From Candidatus Excrementavichristensenella intestinipullorum (GTDB taxonomy: Bacteria; Bacillota; Clostridia; Christensenellales; Aristaeellaceae), in assembly GCA_018711685.1 (NCBI GenBank), contig DVHZ01000161.1:1-32068 (forward strand): a stretch of DNA of 32,068 bases, written 5' to 3'. Positions 7,712 to 15,240 of the stretch are shown piece after piece; the first letter of the stretch is position 1; every line of letters begins with the position of its first letter. A model generated the notes under the pieces. That model saw only the letters and a program-made list of their open reading frames with translations. It ran no database searches and was not told where the DNA came from. Made by a program: the position numbers and the translations under genes.

Positions 7712-8860
7712 TCACCACATGACTTCGTTGGCGACCGCGTCCACCACGATGGGGTCGCTTCCGTCGCTGAAGTAGAAGGTCCACATGGGCGAGAGCTTGG
7801 CGTCCACCCCCAGCTTGCCGTCCGGATAGGGCAGCGCGTAGTATTCCAGGCGAATCCTGGAGCACTCCAGCGCCTCGCTCAGGATGATGCCGTCCAGATA
7901 CCCGGCCGCCGTTTGGGCCGCCTCTTCCACCCCCACAATCCGCTTGACATCGTCGGTCCCCACCAGGGTAAATAGGTTCACGGCCCGAAAATAGATGAGC
8001 CCCCCCTGGTTGTACATGAGCTGAATGTCCGGCACTTGGGAAAAATAGTCCGCCGTGTCAAAATATCTCGCGCTCACGCTGGTGGGAATGCCCTCCAGAA
8101 TTTGGCCAAAGTACAGGATGTACAGGTCTGCGCCGTAGTCGTAAACCTGCTCCCGGTAGGGGGCCATCCGGTCCACGCCGTCGTCCAGGACGAATTCCCG
8201 GTAGGGCAGCGCCTCCCCCGCGCTGATCAACGCCTGGTCGCCGGAATAGACGATCGTCAGCGCAGGCGTTTCCTCGGTGCGTATGCCCACCGCCTTCAGC
8301 AGGGAAGCGCCCGTCTCGCCTATTTCCGCCTTGCTGGCAAAGGGCAGATCCCCCATGACGCGGGTGAAGAGCTGCGGATCTATGGCCGCCGTAGAGGCCA
8401 TGGTAACCGCCTCGTAGGGCGGGAACTGCTGGTTTTTCGCGTAGATCGTCCCGTCGCTGAACGTTATATACGCCGGGTCCTCTACCTGCCAATCCGCCTT
8501 GGCGTAAAGGCGTTCCACCGTCCAGGTGGCATTGTCGTACACCGTTCCGTCCCGCTGCGAAATCATCACCAGCTCGTCCCGGGCCATGTCGGGATAGAGC
8601 AGCGGACAGAGAATATCCAGGATGCCCTCCTCCTCCTCCACGGTGAAGGGGGCCAAAGTGCCGTGCAGCACCCCGATCTCCGCGCCGCCTTCGCATCCGG
8701 AAACCTCCGCGTCGATGTTCAGCCATTCAAAGTCCTCCTGGTACCGCCAGCAGCTGTAGGCGGGTTCTTCCGCCCGTACCGCCCCGGCCAGCAGCAGCCC
8801 CAGGCCCAGGATGACGGCCGCCGCTCTTTTCGCCCCGCTCCATTTCCTGCGCATCTTCAT
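7712..8860 (-). CDS. secreted protein of ABC module 1, unknown function
   Basis: This 382-aa protein has an N-terminal signal peptide: a basic start, a hydrophobic core near residues 15-28, and a likely cleavage after VRA. The mature part is soluble and beta-rich, with no catalytic motif I recognise. The last 120 residues align by eye with those of the secreted protein at 11943-13016. Shared features are a helix with regularly placed Ala, then EYYALPYPDG versus EYLPVPNQG, then P-W-F and a terminal D-V-A-G-V pattern. I chose ATG 8860 (or 8854) because GGAGGGAGGA precedes it; the reading frame stays open upstream to 8995 but carries no signal there. It may belong to a clostridial DUF of secreted ABC-linked proteins (DUF6034 comes to mind, unverified). 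It heads module 1. Confidence 0.75.
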   Translation of the reverse strand: MKMRRKWSGAKRAAAVILGLGLLLAGAVRAEEPAYSCWRYQEDFEWLNIDAEVSGCEGGAEIGVLHGTLAPFTVEEEEGILDILCPLLYPDMARDELVMISQRDGTVYDNATWTVERLYAKADWQVEDPAYITFSDGTIYAKNQQFPPYEAVTMASTAAIDPQLFTRVMGDLPFASKAEIGETGASLLKAVGIRTEETPALTIVYSGDQALISAGEALPYREFVLDDGVDRMAPYREQVYDYGADLYILYFGQILEGIPTSVSARYFDTADYFSQVPDIQLMYNQGGLIYFRAVNLFTLVGTDDVKRIVGVEEAAQTAAGYLDGIILSEALECSRIRLEYYALPYPDGKLGVDAKLSPMWTFYFSDGSDPIVVDAVANEVMW

Positions 8861-8918
8861 TCCTCCCTCCATTTCTGTCCTCGTAAACCGGTATCCCATA
8901 CATCGCAGCCTCATTGGC

Positions 8919-8949
8919 GGAGGATACCGCAAGAAGCGCGGTATCCTCC
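8919..8949 (-). other. 12-bp inverted repeat between the two ABC modules
   Basis: A perfect 12-bp stem (8919-8930 with 8938-8949) encloses a 7-nt loop, about 60 nt before the module 1 secreted-protein gene. No T-run follows on either strand. It could be a processing or attenuation hairpin in a read-through transcript. Confidence 0.5.
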
Positions 8950-9053
8950 TGCTTCGCTTAGCCGTGCCAAGTACCGCTGATTTCCCATTGTCCAATAGAA
9001 GGGGCCTTCATCGCTTTCAGGTTGAATATTTTCCTTGCCCGCCGGGCAACCAT

Positions 9054-9071
9054 CTCCCGGCGTCCCGGGAG
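9054..9071 (-). terminator. hairpin just after the module 2 ATPase
   Basis: CTCCCGG (9054-9060) pairs with CCGGGAG (9065-9071) around a 4-nt loop, 8 nt past the stop codon at 9079. A second small GC hairpin with an A/T-rich tail follows on the minus strand. It may be a weak terminator or a partial transcription block between modules 2 and 1. Confidence 0.4.
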
Positions 9072-9078
9072 GATTAGG

Positions 9079-9711
9079 TCAGCGGGTCTGGGTCAGGACA
9101 CCTGCATCCATGGCAAAGACATGGTCGCAGAGGGTTTCGATGTCCCGCTCGTCGTGGCTGGTGATCACCAACGTCTTGCCCGCCGCTTTGAGCTCGCTGA
9201 ACACGCCTCGCATTTGTTCTACCGTAGCGTTGTCTAGGGCGTTCATGGGTTCGTCCAGGATGATCAGTTGGGGATCTTCCATCAGCGCTTGGGCGATGCC
9301 CAAACGCTGGCGCATCCCTTGGGAGTACTTGCCCACGGGCTTGCGGTCCTGGGGGTTCAGCCCTACCTGCTGGATGGCCTGAAAAATCTGCTCCTTGCCG
9401 ATTTTGCCCCGGACGGCCGCCAGATAACGCAGGTTAGCGTAGCCGGAGCGGTCGCCCAGGAAACCGGGCCGGTCGATGATAAAGCCGGTATTGGGGGCGA
9501 AATCCACTTCCTTGCCGATGCGCCGCCCGTCCACGGCCACATAGCCTTGGTCCGGGGACATCAGCCCCACCACGATTTTGAGCAGCACCGATTTGCCCGA
9601 GCCGTTGCGCCCCACCAAGCCGGTGATCTGCCCGCGTCCAAAGTGGGCGCTCACGTTGGTCAACACCTGTTGGGCGCCGAAACGCTTGCTGACTTGCTGG
9701 ATATCGATCAT
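9079..9711 (-). CDS. ABC transporter ATP-binding protein, module 2 (peptide export/immunity type)
   Basis: This 210-aa ABC ATPase has Walker A GRNGSGKS near residues 35-42, FIIDRPGF in the Q-loop region, signature KYSQGMRQRLGIAQ, Walker B LIILDEPMNALD and switch ITSHDERD. It is the tandem paralogue of the ATPase at 5408-6064 and falls in the same bacitracin/lantibiotic-protection-like branch. It is the last gene of module 2 and starts 15 nt after permease B. The ATG is preceded by GGAGGAAATC. The substrate is unknown. Confidence 0.9.
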   Translation of the reverse strand: MIDIQQVSKRFGAQQVLTNVSAHFGRGQITGLVGRNGSGKSVLLKIVVGLMSPDQGYVAVDGRRIGKEVDFAPNTGFIIDRPGFLGDRSGYANLRYLAAVRGKIGKEQIFQAIQQVGLNPQDRKPVGKYSQGMRQRLGIAQALMEDPQLIILDEPMNALDNATVEQMRGVFSELKAAGKTLVITSHDERDIETLCDHVFAMDAGVLTQTR

Positions 9712-9726
9712 GATTTCCTTCCTCCG

Positions 9727-10560
9727 TCAAACCAGATCTTTTTTGAGCCGTTCCTGGATCAGCAGCACCGCGCTCAGCGCCAGTGCCATCCCCACCAGGA
9801 AGCACCCCCCGTAGCCGTAGGAAAACGTGATGAGGCGATTTTTATAGACGGACAGCCGTGCCAAGGACAGGGGGGAGTATCTTTGTAGGCTCGCGGGAAG
9901 TATGTTATATATCGTGGTGTCCAGCATCACGAAACCCGCCGCGATCCATAGCCCCAAGGGCTTGCCGCTTAGCCGGTTGCCCCAGTATACCACTAGGCCC
10001 AGCCCCCCGGCGCATCCCCATTCCAGCAGCAGCCCGATGAGTAGGGCGCGCCGAGGGGTGAGGCTGGAGCGGATGGCATCGCTGACGGCGATCATACTGC
10101 CCTCCACATGGGGATGGCTCAAGGCCAAGGTATTCCACACCTTGCCCCAGCGGTGATCCCACGCCAAGGTATCCGCCATAGGGGCTACCGAGGCCAGGTA
10201 CAAAAAGGCCACGTACAGGCCAGTCAGCCCCAGAATGGCCAGGATATTGCCCAGCACAACCGTACACCGGCCGCACCGGGCAACCAGATAGGGGTACTGT
10301 TCGTCCAGAAAGGGCGCCCCCGCGCATAGCGCCACAGCGCCCAGCATCAAAAAGAGTTGGGCGATGATGTCGTCCATGATGAATACCGCGGCGTAGGGGG
10401 TGATCTCCAGTCCCCGCTCCCGGGCAAAGTCGCTAAAGGGCTGGGCATAGCTGAACATAAAGATGCCCATCAGGATGAAAACGGCGGCGCTGCGCCAGCA
10501 AAGCAACTGCTGCCGGGCGCGCATTACCGCTACCCAGCCCACTTTGCGCAATCTATTCAC
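9727..10560 (-). CDS. ABC-2-type permease B, module 2
   Basis: This 277-aa membrane protein has about six transmembrane helices. The first, near residues 22-38, follows a basic start. The conserved segment DEQYPYLVARCG matches the equivalent place in the protein at 6078-6926. Translation probably starts at GTG 10560 (GTGAATAG), overlapping the TAG stop of the upstream permease by 8 nt, which indicates translational coupling. With the permease at 10553-11326 it probably forms the membrane part of an exporter energised by the ATPase at 9079-9711. Confidence 0.78.
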   Translation of the reverse strand: MNRLRKVGWVAVMRARQQLLCWRSAAVFILMGIFMFSYAQPFSDFARERGLEITPYAAVFIMDDIIAQLFLMLGAVALCAGAPFLDEQYPYLVARCGRCTVVLGNILAILGLTGLYVAFLYLASVAPMADTLAWDHRWGKVWNTLALSHPHVEGSMIAVSDAIRSSLTPRRALLIGLLLEWGCAGGLGLVVYWGNRLSGKPLGLWIAAGFVMLDTTIYNILPASLQRYSPLSLARLSVYKNRLITFSYGYGGCFLVGMALALSAVLLIQERLKKDLV

Positions 10561-11326
10561 AGCCCATCACCTTCTTCCCGCCTCGGATAAACAGCCAGCT
10601 GGCCAGCGCTACCACCGCCGCCACCGCTCCCAGGCTCATGAGCATGGTGGCAGGTATATTCAGGAACAGGGACCTCATGCGCATCCACTGTATAGGCTGC
10701 CATTCTATGGGGATACGGAGCAACCGGTGAACTTGAATGGAGCAAAATTGAAATATCGCCGGAGCCACCAGTACCCCGTAGTGGTTCCTCACGTAGGGAG
10801 ACGCCCCCACGGCCACGCAGGCGCTCAGCACGCCATCCCCAAAGGCGTAGTACAGGGCTAAGGGAAAGTACCCCAGGGTGAGCGGCCTAAGTACGGCGCA
10901 TTGGTCCCAATCCCCCGGGCTAATCCAATCCAGCCCCGCGCCCCACCGCAGCAGGGCCAGCGTCAAGGCGTGGCCCAGTAGCGCCACCATCCCCCCCAGC
11001 AGGCACGCGGCGAACATTTTTGACAGGAAATAGGTCCGCTTTCCGCACCGGGCCATCACGCTGCCCGCCATGTTGCCGCTGTATTCCGCCCAAAATGCCC
11101 CTGCGTAGGGCAAGGCGCACAACATGTACACCAAATAGGTGCCGTATAGTCCGCCAGAGGCAAAGGAACCATAGTGCATGTAAAACACGCTGGGACTATA
11201 CATGCCCATCATATCCACAAAATTGTCGGCGACAATCAGAAAGGGAACCAGGGCCACCGCCAGCCAAAAGCGCAAACCCAGCCCGCAGCTCAGATCCGCC
11301 CTCATCATGGGCATCAGTTCTTTCAT
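10553..11326 (-). CDS. ABC-2-type permease A, module 2
   Basis: This 257-aa polytopic membrane protein begins MKELMPMMRADL and has a first helix near residues 18-33. A segment ALPYAGAFWAEYSGNMAGSVMARCG follows, then four or five further helices and a basic tail (RGGKKVMGCE). ATG 11326 was chosen because GGGAAGGGAT lies directly upstream, whereas an extended frame start at 11374 has none and would add a charged, non-conserved stretch. It is paralogous to permease A of module 1. It lies 114 nt downstream of the small secreted-protein gene, separated from it by a strong hairpin. Confidence 0.78.
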   Translation of the reverse strand: MKELMPMMRADLSCGLGLRFWLAVALVPFLIVADNFVDMMGMYSPSVFYMHYGSFASGGLYGTYLVYMLCALPYAGAFWAEYSGNMAGSVMARCGKRTYFLSKMFAACLLGGMVALLGHALTLALLRWGAGLDWISPGDWDQCAVLRPLTLGYFPLALYYAFGDGVLSACVAVGASPYVRNHYGVLVAPAIFQFCSIQVHRLLRIPIEWQPIQWMRMRSLFLNIPATMLMSLGAVAAVVALASWLFIRGGKKVMGCE

Positions 11327-11398
11327 TTCTATCCCTTCCCTTCGCTCCCTGCTCCTAGGGCAGGCCTTTGCCACACGGCGGGTCGTATGAATCCCCGA

Positions 11399-11428
11399 GC
11401 CGCCCCATGGACCAAACCATGGGGCGGC
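11399..11428 (-). terminator. 12-bp hairpin between the small secreted-protein gene and the exporter genes
   Basis: A perfect stem (11399-11410 with 11417-11428) has a 6-nt loop ACCAAA and sits about 13 nt past the stop of the gene at 11441-11860. No U-tract follows on the minus strand. It fits a partial terminator or a 3'-end stabiliser that would raise expression of the small secreted protein relative to the exporter. Confidence 0.6.
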
Positions 11429-11440
11429 CGTCCGGCAAAA

Positions 11441-11860
11441 TTACGGCGTAAAGTACCCGTGGGCCGTCAGTTGGCCGGTAGATGTTGATGCGCTATCCTT
11501 TTTCCCGCGAAGGACTACCTTCCAGTTTGTTTTCACAGTGACCGAATATTGGCGTCCCCATGTGCCAGTCTGTTTGTATGTCTTATACGCTCCGATCGAA
11601 GCATCCGTTGTGTACCGGCGTGGCCGGATACCCAAGATATTGGTAGAACTCAGGCTGCCAGAGGTTATGGTTATGTCCCAGTCGGTTCCGTTGGCCTTCG
11701 TTCGCGTCCCAATATTCGAGTCCTGTGTCCCTACCTCGCTGTTAAACGAGTAGTGAAACTCCGCTGCGGAAGCGACGGCGGACACGGACAACATGAGGCA
11801 TAGTGCCAACACCAAGCTGATGCAAACCTTCCGCTTCACAAGAAAGACCCTCTTCTTCAT
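11441..11860 (-). CDS. small secreted protein of module 2, possible bacteriocin-like product
   Basis: This protein has 139 aa from ATG 11860. A GTG at 11839, preceded by AAGAGGG at 8-nt spacing, gives a 132-aa form and may be the true start. The signal peptide has a basic MKRK-type n-region, a core ISLVLALCLMLSV and the probable cleavage site ASA-AEF. The mature part, about 105 aa, is rich in Ser/Thr/Gly with evenly spaced aromatics (HYSF, TYKQTGTW, TVKTNWKVV, HGYF). That suggests a small beta-sandwich without cysteines. Size, export signal, position ahead of ABC-2 immunity-type genes and a hairpin directly after it resemble loci for lactococcin-972-like or other small secreted proteins, but no diagnostic motif was recognised. 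Confidence 0.72.
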   Translation of the reverse strand: MKKRVFLVKRKVCISLVLALCLMLSVSAVASAAEFHYSFNSEVGTQDSNIGTRTKANGTDWDITITSGSLSSTNILGIRPRRYTTDASIGAYKTYKQTGTWGRQYSVTVKTNWKVVLRGKKDSASTSTGQLTAHGYFTP

Positions 11861-11942
11861 ATCGGTCAGAATCAGTTTATCAAAACCTGTGCGCCGCCGC
11901 CCAATGGAACCTCCCCCCCTGATTCGGACAAGGGCTGCCAGG

Positions 11943-13016
11943 CTATGTGCGCACCTTGCCGGTAAAGGCGTTCACCAGGTAGGTTCTGTCGCTGAACCAA
12001 TCTCCCTGGCCTGTTCCGTCATCCAGGTACACGCTGGTGGAAAAGCACCAGAAGGGCCTCAGTTCGCCCTCGTAGAAGCTGCCCTGGTTGGGCACCGGCA
12101 GATATTCCACCCAGCCCCCGGTAATCTGGATGGGAAATTGCAGGATTTGGTTGCCCAGGAAAGCGCCCAGGGCGTCCAGGGCCTGATCGGCGGTGAGAAT
12201 GGTCCGGGGCTCTCCGGCCTGCCCAAGTTCCGGATGGTCCACGTAGAGGGCATAGACGCCCTCCCGATTTACGTACACCTGTCCTTTATAGGCGGACATC
12301 ACCGGATTGGCCAAGGTATTGCGCCAGATGACATTGTCCTCCTCTTTGCTTTCGCTGAAAACCGGCAGGCCGTCCAGGACATAGACGAACTGAAACACGT
12401 ATTGATCGTCGGCGGGGCCGAAGGGAGGATCGGGTTGGGGCGTCTGAGCGGCGTCGTACCCCGCCCGCAGCATGTCGCCGGTTATCCCGTAGGCCCTGTA
12501 TAGGCTGATGTCAAAGTCCCCTCTATAGGGGTTCAGGGCGCTGAGCGCCGCATCCAGCGCGGATTGAGCGGAAAAATCCTCAATGTTGCCGTCGGAAGCC
12601 CCCTTTTCCCAAAGCATGGCCTCTACGGCGCTGTTTCCGTACCGCTGGATCAAAAAGTCTTTTTGATACCTCAGGCGCCCATCCTGTCCGGAATATACGC
12701 TTTCCCCGGCTTGGCTGGAAACGACCACGCCGCCTTCCCGGTATTCGTCCAATTGCTGCTGGGTGGTCCTGGGGGAAGCGGCATCCGAAAACAGGGCGTC
12801 GGCCAGCGCCTGGGCGCTGCGGGCCGGATCCTGGGTCAGGTCGGCGTAGGCCACCTTATAGGTGCTGTAGGTGTCTTTTTCCGGCAATGTAATGGATGCC
12901 TCCACCGTAACGCCAGGAGCCAGCTCCCGGCTGATGTTCACCGTTTCCCCGGCTGCGCCCAGGGAAAAACACAGCGTCAGCAATAGGAGCAGCGTTATGG
13001 ACAGCCATCGCTTCAT
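11943..13016 (-). CDS. secreted protein of ABC module 2, unknown function
   Basis: This 357-aa exported protein has a signal peptide (MKRWLS, core ITLLLLLTLCFSL, likely cleavage GAAG-E). A mature domain of beta-strands follows (TVNISRELAPGVTVEASITLP). Mid-sequence YVFQFVYVLDGLPVFSES and a C-terminal segment ending FWCFST...TYLVNAFTGKV align by eye with the module 1 protein at 7712-8860. The ATG at 13016 has AAGGAGG 9 nt upstream; the TTG three codons earlier was rejected. It is the first gene of the minus-strand cluster and is divergent from the sigma gene. It could be an extracellular sensor or accessory protein of the exporter; this is inference. Confidence 0.78.
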   Translation of the reverse strand: MKRWLSITLLLLLTLCFSLGAAGETVNISRELAPGVTVEASITLPEKDTYSTYKVAYADLTQDPARSAQALADALFSDAASPRTTQQQLDEYREGGVVVSSQAGESVYSGQDGRLRYQKDFLIQRYGNSAVEAMLWEKGASDGNIEDFSAQSALDAALSALNPYRGDFDISLYRAYGITGDMLRAGYDAAQTPQPDPPFGPADDQYVFQFVYVLDGLPVFSESKEEDNVIWRNTLANPVMSAYKGQVYVNREGVYALYVDHPELGQAGEPRTILTADQALDALGAFLGNQILQFPIQITGGWVEYLPVPNQGSFYEGELRPFWCFSTSVYLDDGTGQGDWFSDRTYLVNAFTGKVRT

Positions 13017-13248
13017 GGGATACAACCTCCTTCTTCATGGTTCTTTCAGTTCTCTCATCACATTTAGAAGGCTATAGAAAGCCTCTATGAAAGACGCCCT
13101 TCCGTAGGCCAGCCCTGGGGCGCGATGCGCGCGATCAGGTTCCCCGGAAAACTGGCTGAGCGTCCGCGGTTTGCCTCGCCTACTCCCTGGCAGCCGCGTG
13201 GTATGATAATACCCCTTCACCTATAAGTGTAATAACCGGACCATTTTG

Positions 13249-13280
13249 TGACATATATTTACTGATAAATTATTTGTCAT
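13249..13280. promoter_or_regulatory. divergent promoter region with TGACA/TGTCA dyad
   Basis: TGACA (13249-13253) and TGTCA (13275-13279) form an interrupted dyad that extends over several A/T bases. On the minus strand ATGACA (13275-13280) and TATATG (13252-13257), spaced by 17 nt, could be the -35 and -10 for the secreted/ABC cluster. Its -35 would then overlap the -35 of the plus-strand sigma promoter. This would leave a leader of about 230 nt before the start codon at 13016. Confidence 0.4.
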
Positions 13281-13302
13281 TTTTTAAGTACTATGCTATA
13301 AT
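13274..13302 (+). promoter_or_regulatory. promoter of the sigma/anti-sigma gene
   Basis: TTGTCA (13274-13279) and TATAAT (13297-13302) are 17 nt apart, and TG one base before the -10 makes it an extended -10. It looks like a housekeeping promoter rather than an ECF self-promoter. Confidence 0.75.
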
Positions 13303-13341
13303 CCTAACGCAAGCAGTAAAAAGGACGGGAGGGATTGATGG

Positions 13342-14823
13342 ATGTCGCGAGAAGAAATCATTGGCCAGCTCATGGAGGGCAAATATGGCGAAATTTACCA
13401 ATGCCTCATGAACGACGCCCGCGCATTTGCACCGGATGCCCCCCTGGATGAAGTGGAAGACTGCCTTCAGGAGGCGTTTCTGCTGCTGTACAGCCAGTGG
13501 CCCAAGTATCAGAATATAAAAAATCTGCCGGGTTGGCTGTATGTCACCGCGCTGAATGCCCTGAGAAACCGGGAGCGGCTCTATCGGGCCCGGAGCAAAA
13601 CGGTGACGGCCAGCTTGGACGATGACAGCGGCGCCCTGCAAAGGGCCGCCCAACGCCTGGACCAATGGGAATGGGCCCAGGCCGCCGAACAAGAATGGAT
13701 ACAGGACGGGCTGCAGAGCATTCGCCAGTGCGTCAGCCAGCAGGAATACGCCTTCCTCTTGGAATGTTTTCGTGGAAAAAACGCCATGAAGCAGATGGCC
13801 CAGGACCAAAACCTCAGCGAGGCCGGCATCCGCAAGCGGAAGCAGCGGGTAATCGATAAGATTAAGCGCCAATTATTTAACATGATATTAACTATTATCC
13901 TGTCACAATTGGGCTTCTCCGTTACACTTTTAAGTGAGGGGAGTATAATGGAGAAAAAAACGCAAGTCCAGGGGGAAGGCCATCCCGATGATGAAGCCCC
14001 GAACCAAGCAGCGCCCTTAAGCAAGGAAAGCGCCGCAGTGGTGGCGGAATTTTTGCGCAGCTTGCCCGCCGATGTATTCGACGAAAGGTGCCTGCGCCTG
14101 CTGTGCCTTTGCAACCGGATTACCGACGCCCAGTTCGGCAAGGACCCGGTGGACGTAGAGGCGGCGATCCGGGAACACAAACGGCGGGTAGCCCAGTATG
14201 AGGCCCAAAAGAGAAGGGAGGCGGCAAAAAACCGGCGCATTGGGCCCAAGGCGGCGGCGGCGCTCATCGCGGCGGCCTGCCTGGTGCTGGCCGGGGCGGT
14301 GTGCTATGGCCTGGGCTGGACCCCCTGGCGCATCTTCACCTGGCAGGATGATGAGCACTACAATTACACCATTTACTCTGGTTTGGACAGCGCCACGGAC
14401 CCCTATACCGCCTTCCAGCCCACCGGATTGGACCAGGAACTGGACCGGCTGCTCCAGCAGTACGAGATCTACCTGCCCCTGCCCACCTGGATTCCCCAGG
14501 GCTACGGCAAGCCCGAGTTCGAGATCGACGTGGTGGATATGATGATCTCGTTTGGGGCATATTTCCCGAAAGATGATCACTATTTGTCCATGGTTATTCA
14601 CAAGGACCTGCCTGGATTTGAAGGCGTCGAGGATGGGTACATGGAAAAAGATAATGACTATTACGAGGAATATACGGTAGCTGGAAACACGTTTATTATT
14701 GTTAGCAATGTAGGAAGATTACAAGCCAAATGGTTTGAACAGCCCTATCAGCTCTTGATTACCGGCCGGGTAACGCCGGATGAAATGCATAGCATTTTGG
14801 ACTCTATATTTGAAAGGGGCTAG
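13342..14823 (+). CDS. ECF-type sigma factor fused in frame to DUF4367-like membrane anti-sigma protein
   Basis: One 493-aa open frame contains two normally separate proteins. Residues 1-175 are an ECF sigma: region 2 has DEVEDCLQEAFLLLYSQW and LPGWLYVTALNALRNR; region 4 spans about 125-175 and ends in SEAGIRKRKQRVIDKIKR. A hydrophobic stretch (181-200) follows. From Met203 an anti-sigma-like protein runs: a soluble segment, a basic stretch (RRVAQYEAQKRREAAKNRR), a membrane helix at about 303-325, and an outer DUF4367-like domain (YLPLPTWIPQGYG to a terminal PDEMHSILDSIFERG). An internal GAGGGGAG followed by ATG at 13948 would allow separate translation of the second part. The ATG at 13342 follows GGGAGGG. 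It is divergent from the ABC modules, whose regulation it may control. Confidence 0.82.
   Translation: MSREEIIGQLMEGKYGEIYQCLMNDARAFAPDAPLDEVEDCLQEAFLLLYSQWPKYQNIKNLPGWLYVTALNALRNRERLYRARSKTVTASLDDDSGALQRAAQRLDQWEWAQAAEQEWIQDGLQSIRQCVSQQEYAFLLECFRGKNAMKQMAQDQNLSEAGIRKRKQRVIDKIKRQLFNMILTIILSQLGFSVTLLSEGSIMEKKTQVQGEGHPDDEAPNQAAPLSKESAAVVAEFLRSLPADVFDERCLRLLCLCNRITDAQFGKDPVDVEAAIREHKRRVAQYEAQKRREAAKNRRIGPKAAAALIAAACLVLAGAVCYGLGWTPWRIFTWQDDEHYNYTIYSGLDSATDPYTAFQPTGLDQELDRLLQQYEIYLPLPTWIPQGYGKPEFEIDVVDMMISFGAYFPKDDHYLSMVIHKDLPGFEGVEDGYMEKDNDYYEEYTVAGNTFIIVSNVGRLQAKWFEQPYQLLITGRVTPDEMHSILDSIFERG
13935..13950 (+). promoter_or_regulatory. internal ribosome site and start codon for the anti-sigma half
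   Basis: GAGGGGAG is followed 4 nt later by ATG (13948-13950), in frame with the upstream sigma part. The two other frames stop just before it (TAA 13931, TGA 13935). It looks like the start site of an originally separate anti-sigma gene. Confidence 0.6.
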
Positions 14824-14826
14824 TCT

Positions 14827-15240
14827 ATGGGAAAGAAATATTACCTAATCATTGTATTGATTTTGATTCTTACTATTCCTTCTATAGGTTTAGCGAATAG
14901 TATTATGCCTATGTCAAATCCCACAATAACAGAAGCAACTCTAACCATTCGAAAAGCATCTGGGAATTTGATTACGGCGAAAGCAGTAGTCGAGGCGGAT
15001 ACGGTCATGGATTCCATCGGCGTCAAATCGCTGGTAATCCAGGAGAACGACGGCAGCGGCTGGCAACCGGTGAAAGGGCCGGTCACGGACTTGAAAGTAT
15101 CTGTAAGGAAGAACACGGTAACGTTAAGCTTCACCGGCACGCCCGGCTACCGGTATCGCGCCAAGGGGACCCTTTACGCGGCCAAGTCGGGCTATCCCAC
15201 CTACAGCGTGGCGAAAACCTCTGGTACGGTTACCCGGTAG
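14827..15240 (+). CDS. small secreted protein downstream of the anti-sigma protein
   Basis: This 137-aa exported protein has a basic start (MGKKYY), the core LIIVLILILTIPSIGL and a likely cleavage after LA or ANS. The mature region of about 110 aa alternates beta-type strands (ATLTIRKASGNLITAKAVVEA, NTVTLSFTGTPGYRYRAKGTLYAA). It resembles the many small secreted beta-sandwich proteins of Clostridia, whose function is unknown to me. It starts 3 nt after the anti-sigma stop, with AAAGGGG upstream, so it is almost certainly cotranscribed and possibly coupled. The first 170 nt are notably A/T-rich compared with the rest. It could be the ligand, a toxin or a cell-surface target of the system; none of these is shown. 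Confidence 0.75.
   Translation: MGKKYYLIIVLILILTIPSIGLANSIMPMSNPTITEATLTIRKASGNLITAKAVVEADTVMDSIGVKSLVIQENDGSGWQPVKGPVTDLKVSVRKNTVTLSFTGTPGYRYRAKGTLYAAKSGYPTYSVAKTSGTVTR

Noticed and set aside
13035-13220. 61-codon minus-strand frame in the leader of the secreted/ABC cluster
   Set aside because: It needs a GTG start with no ribosome site, and the translation has no recognisable feature. A leader peptide cannot be fully excluded.
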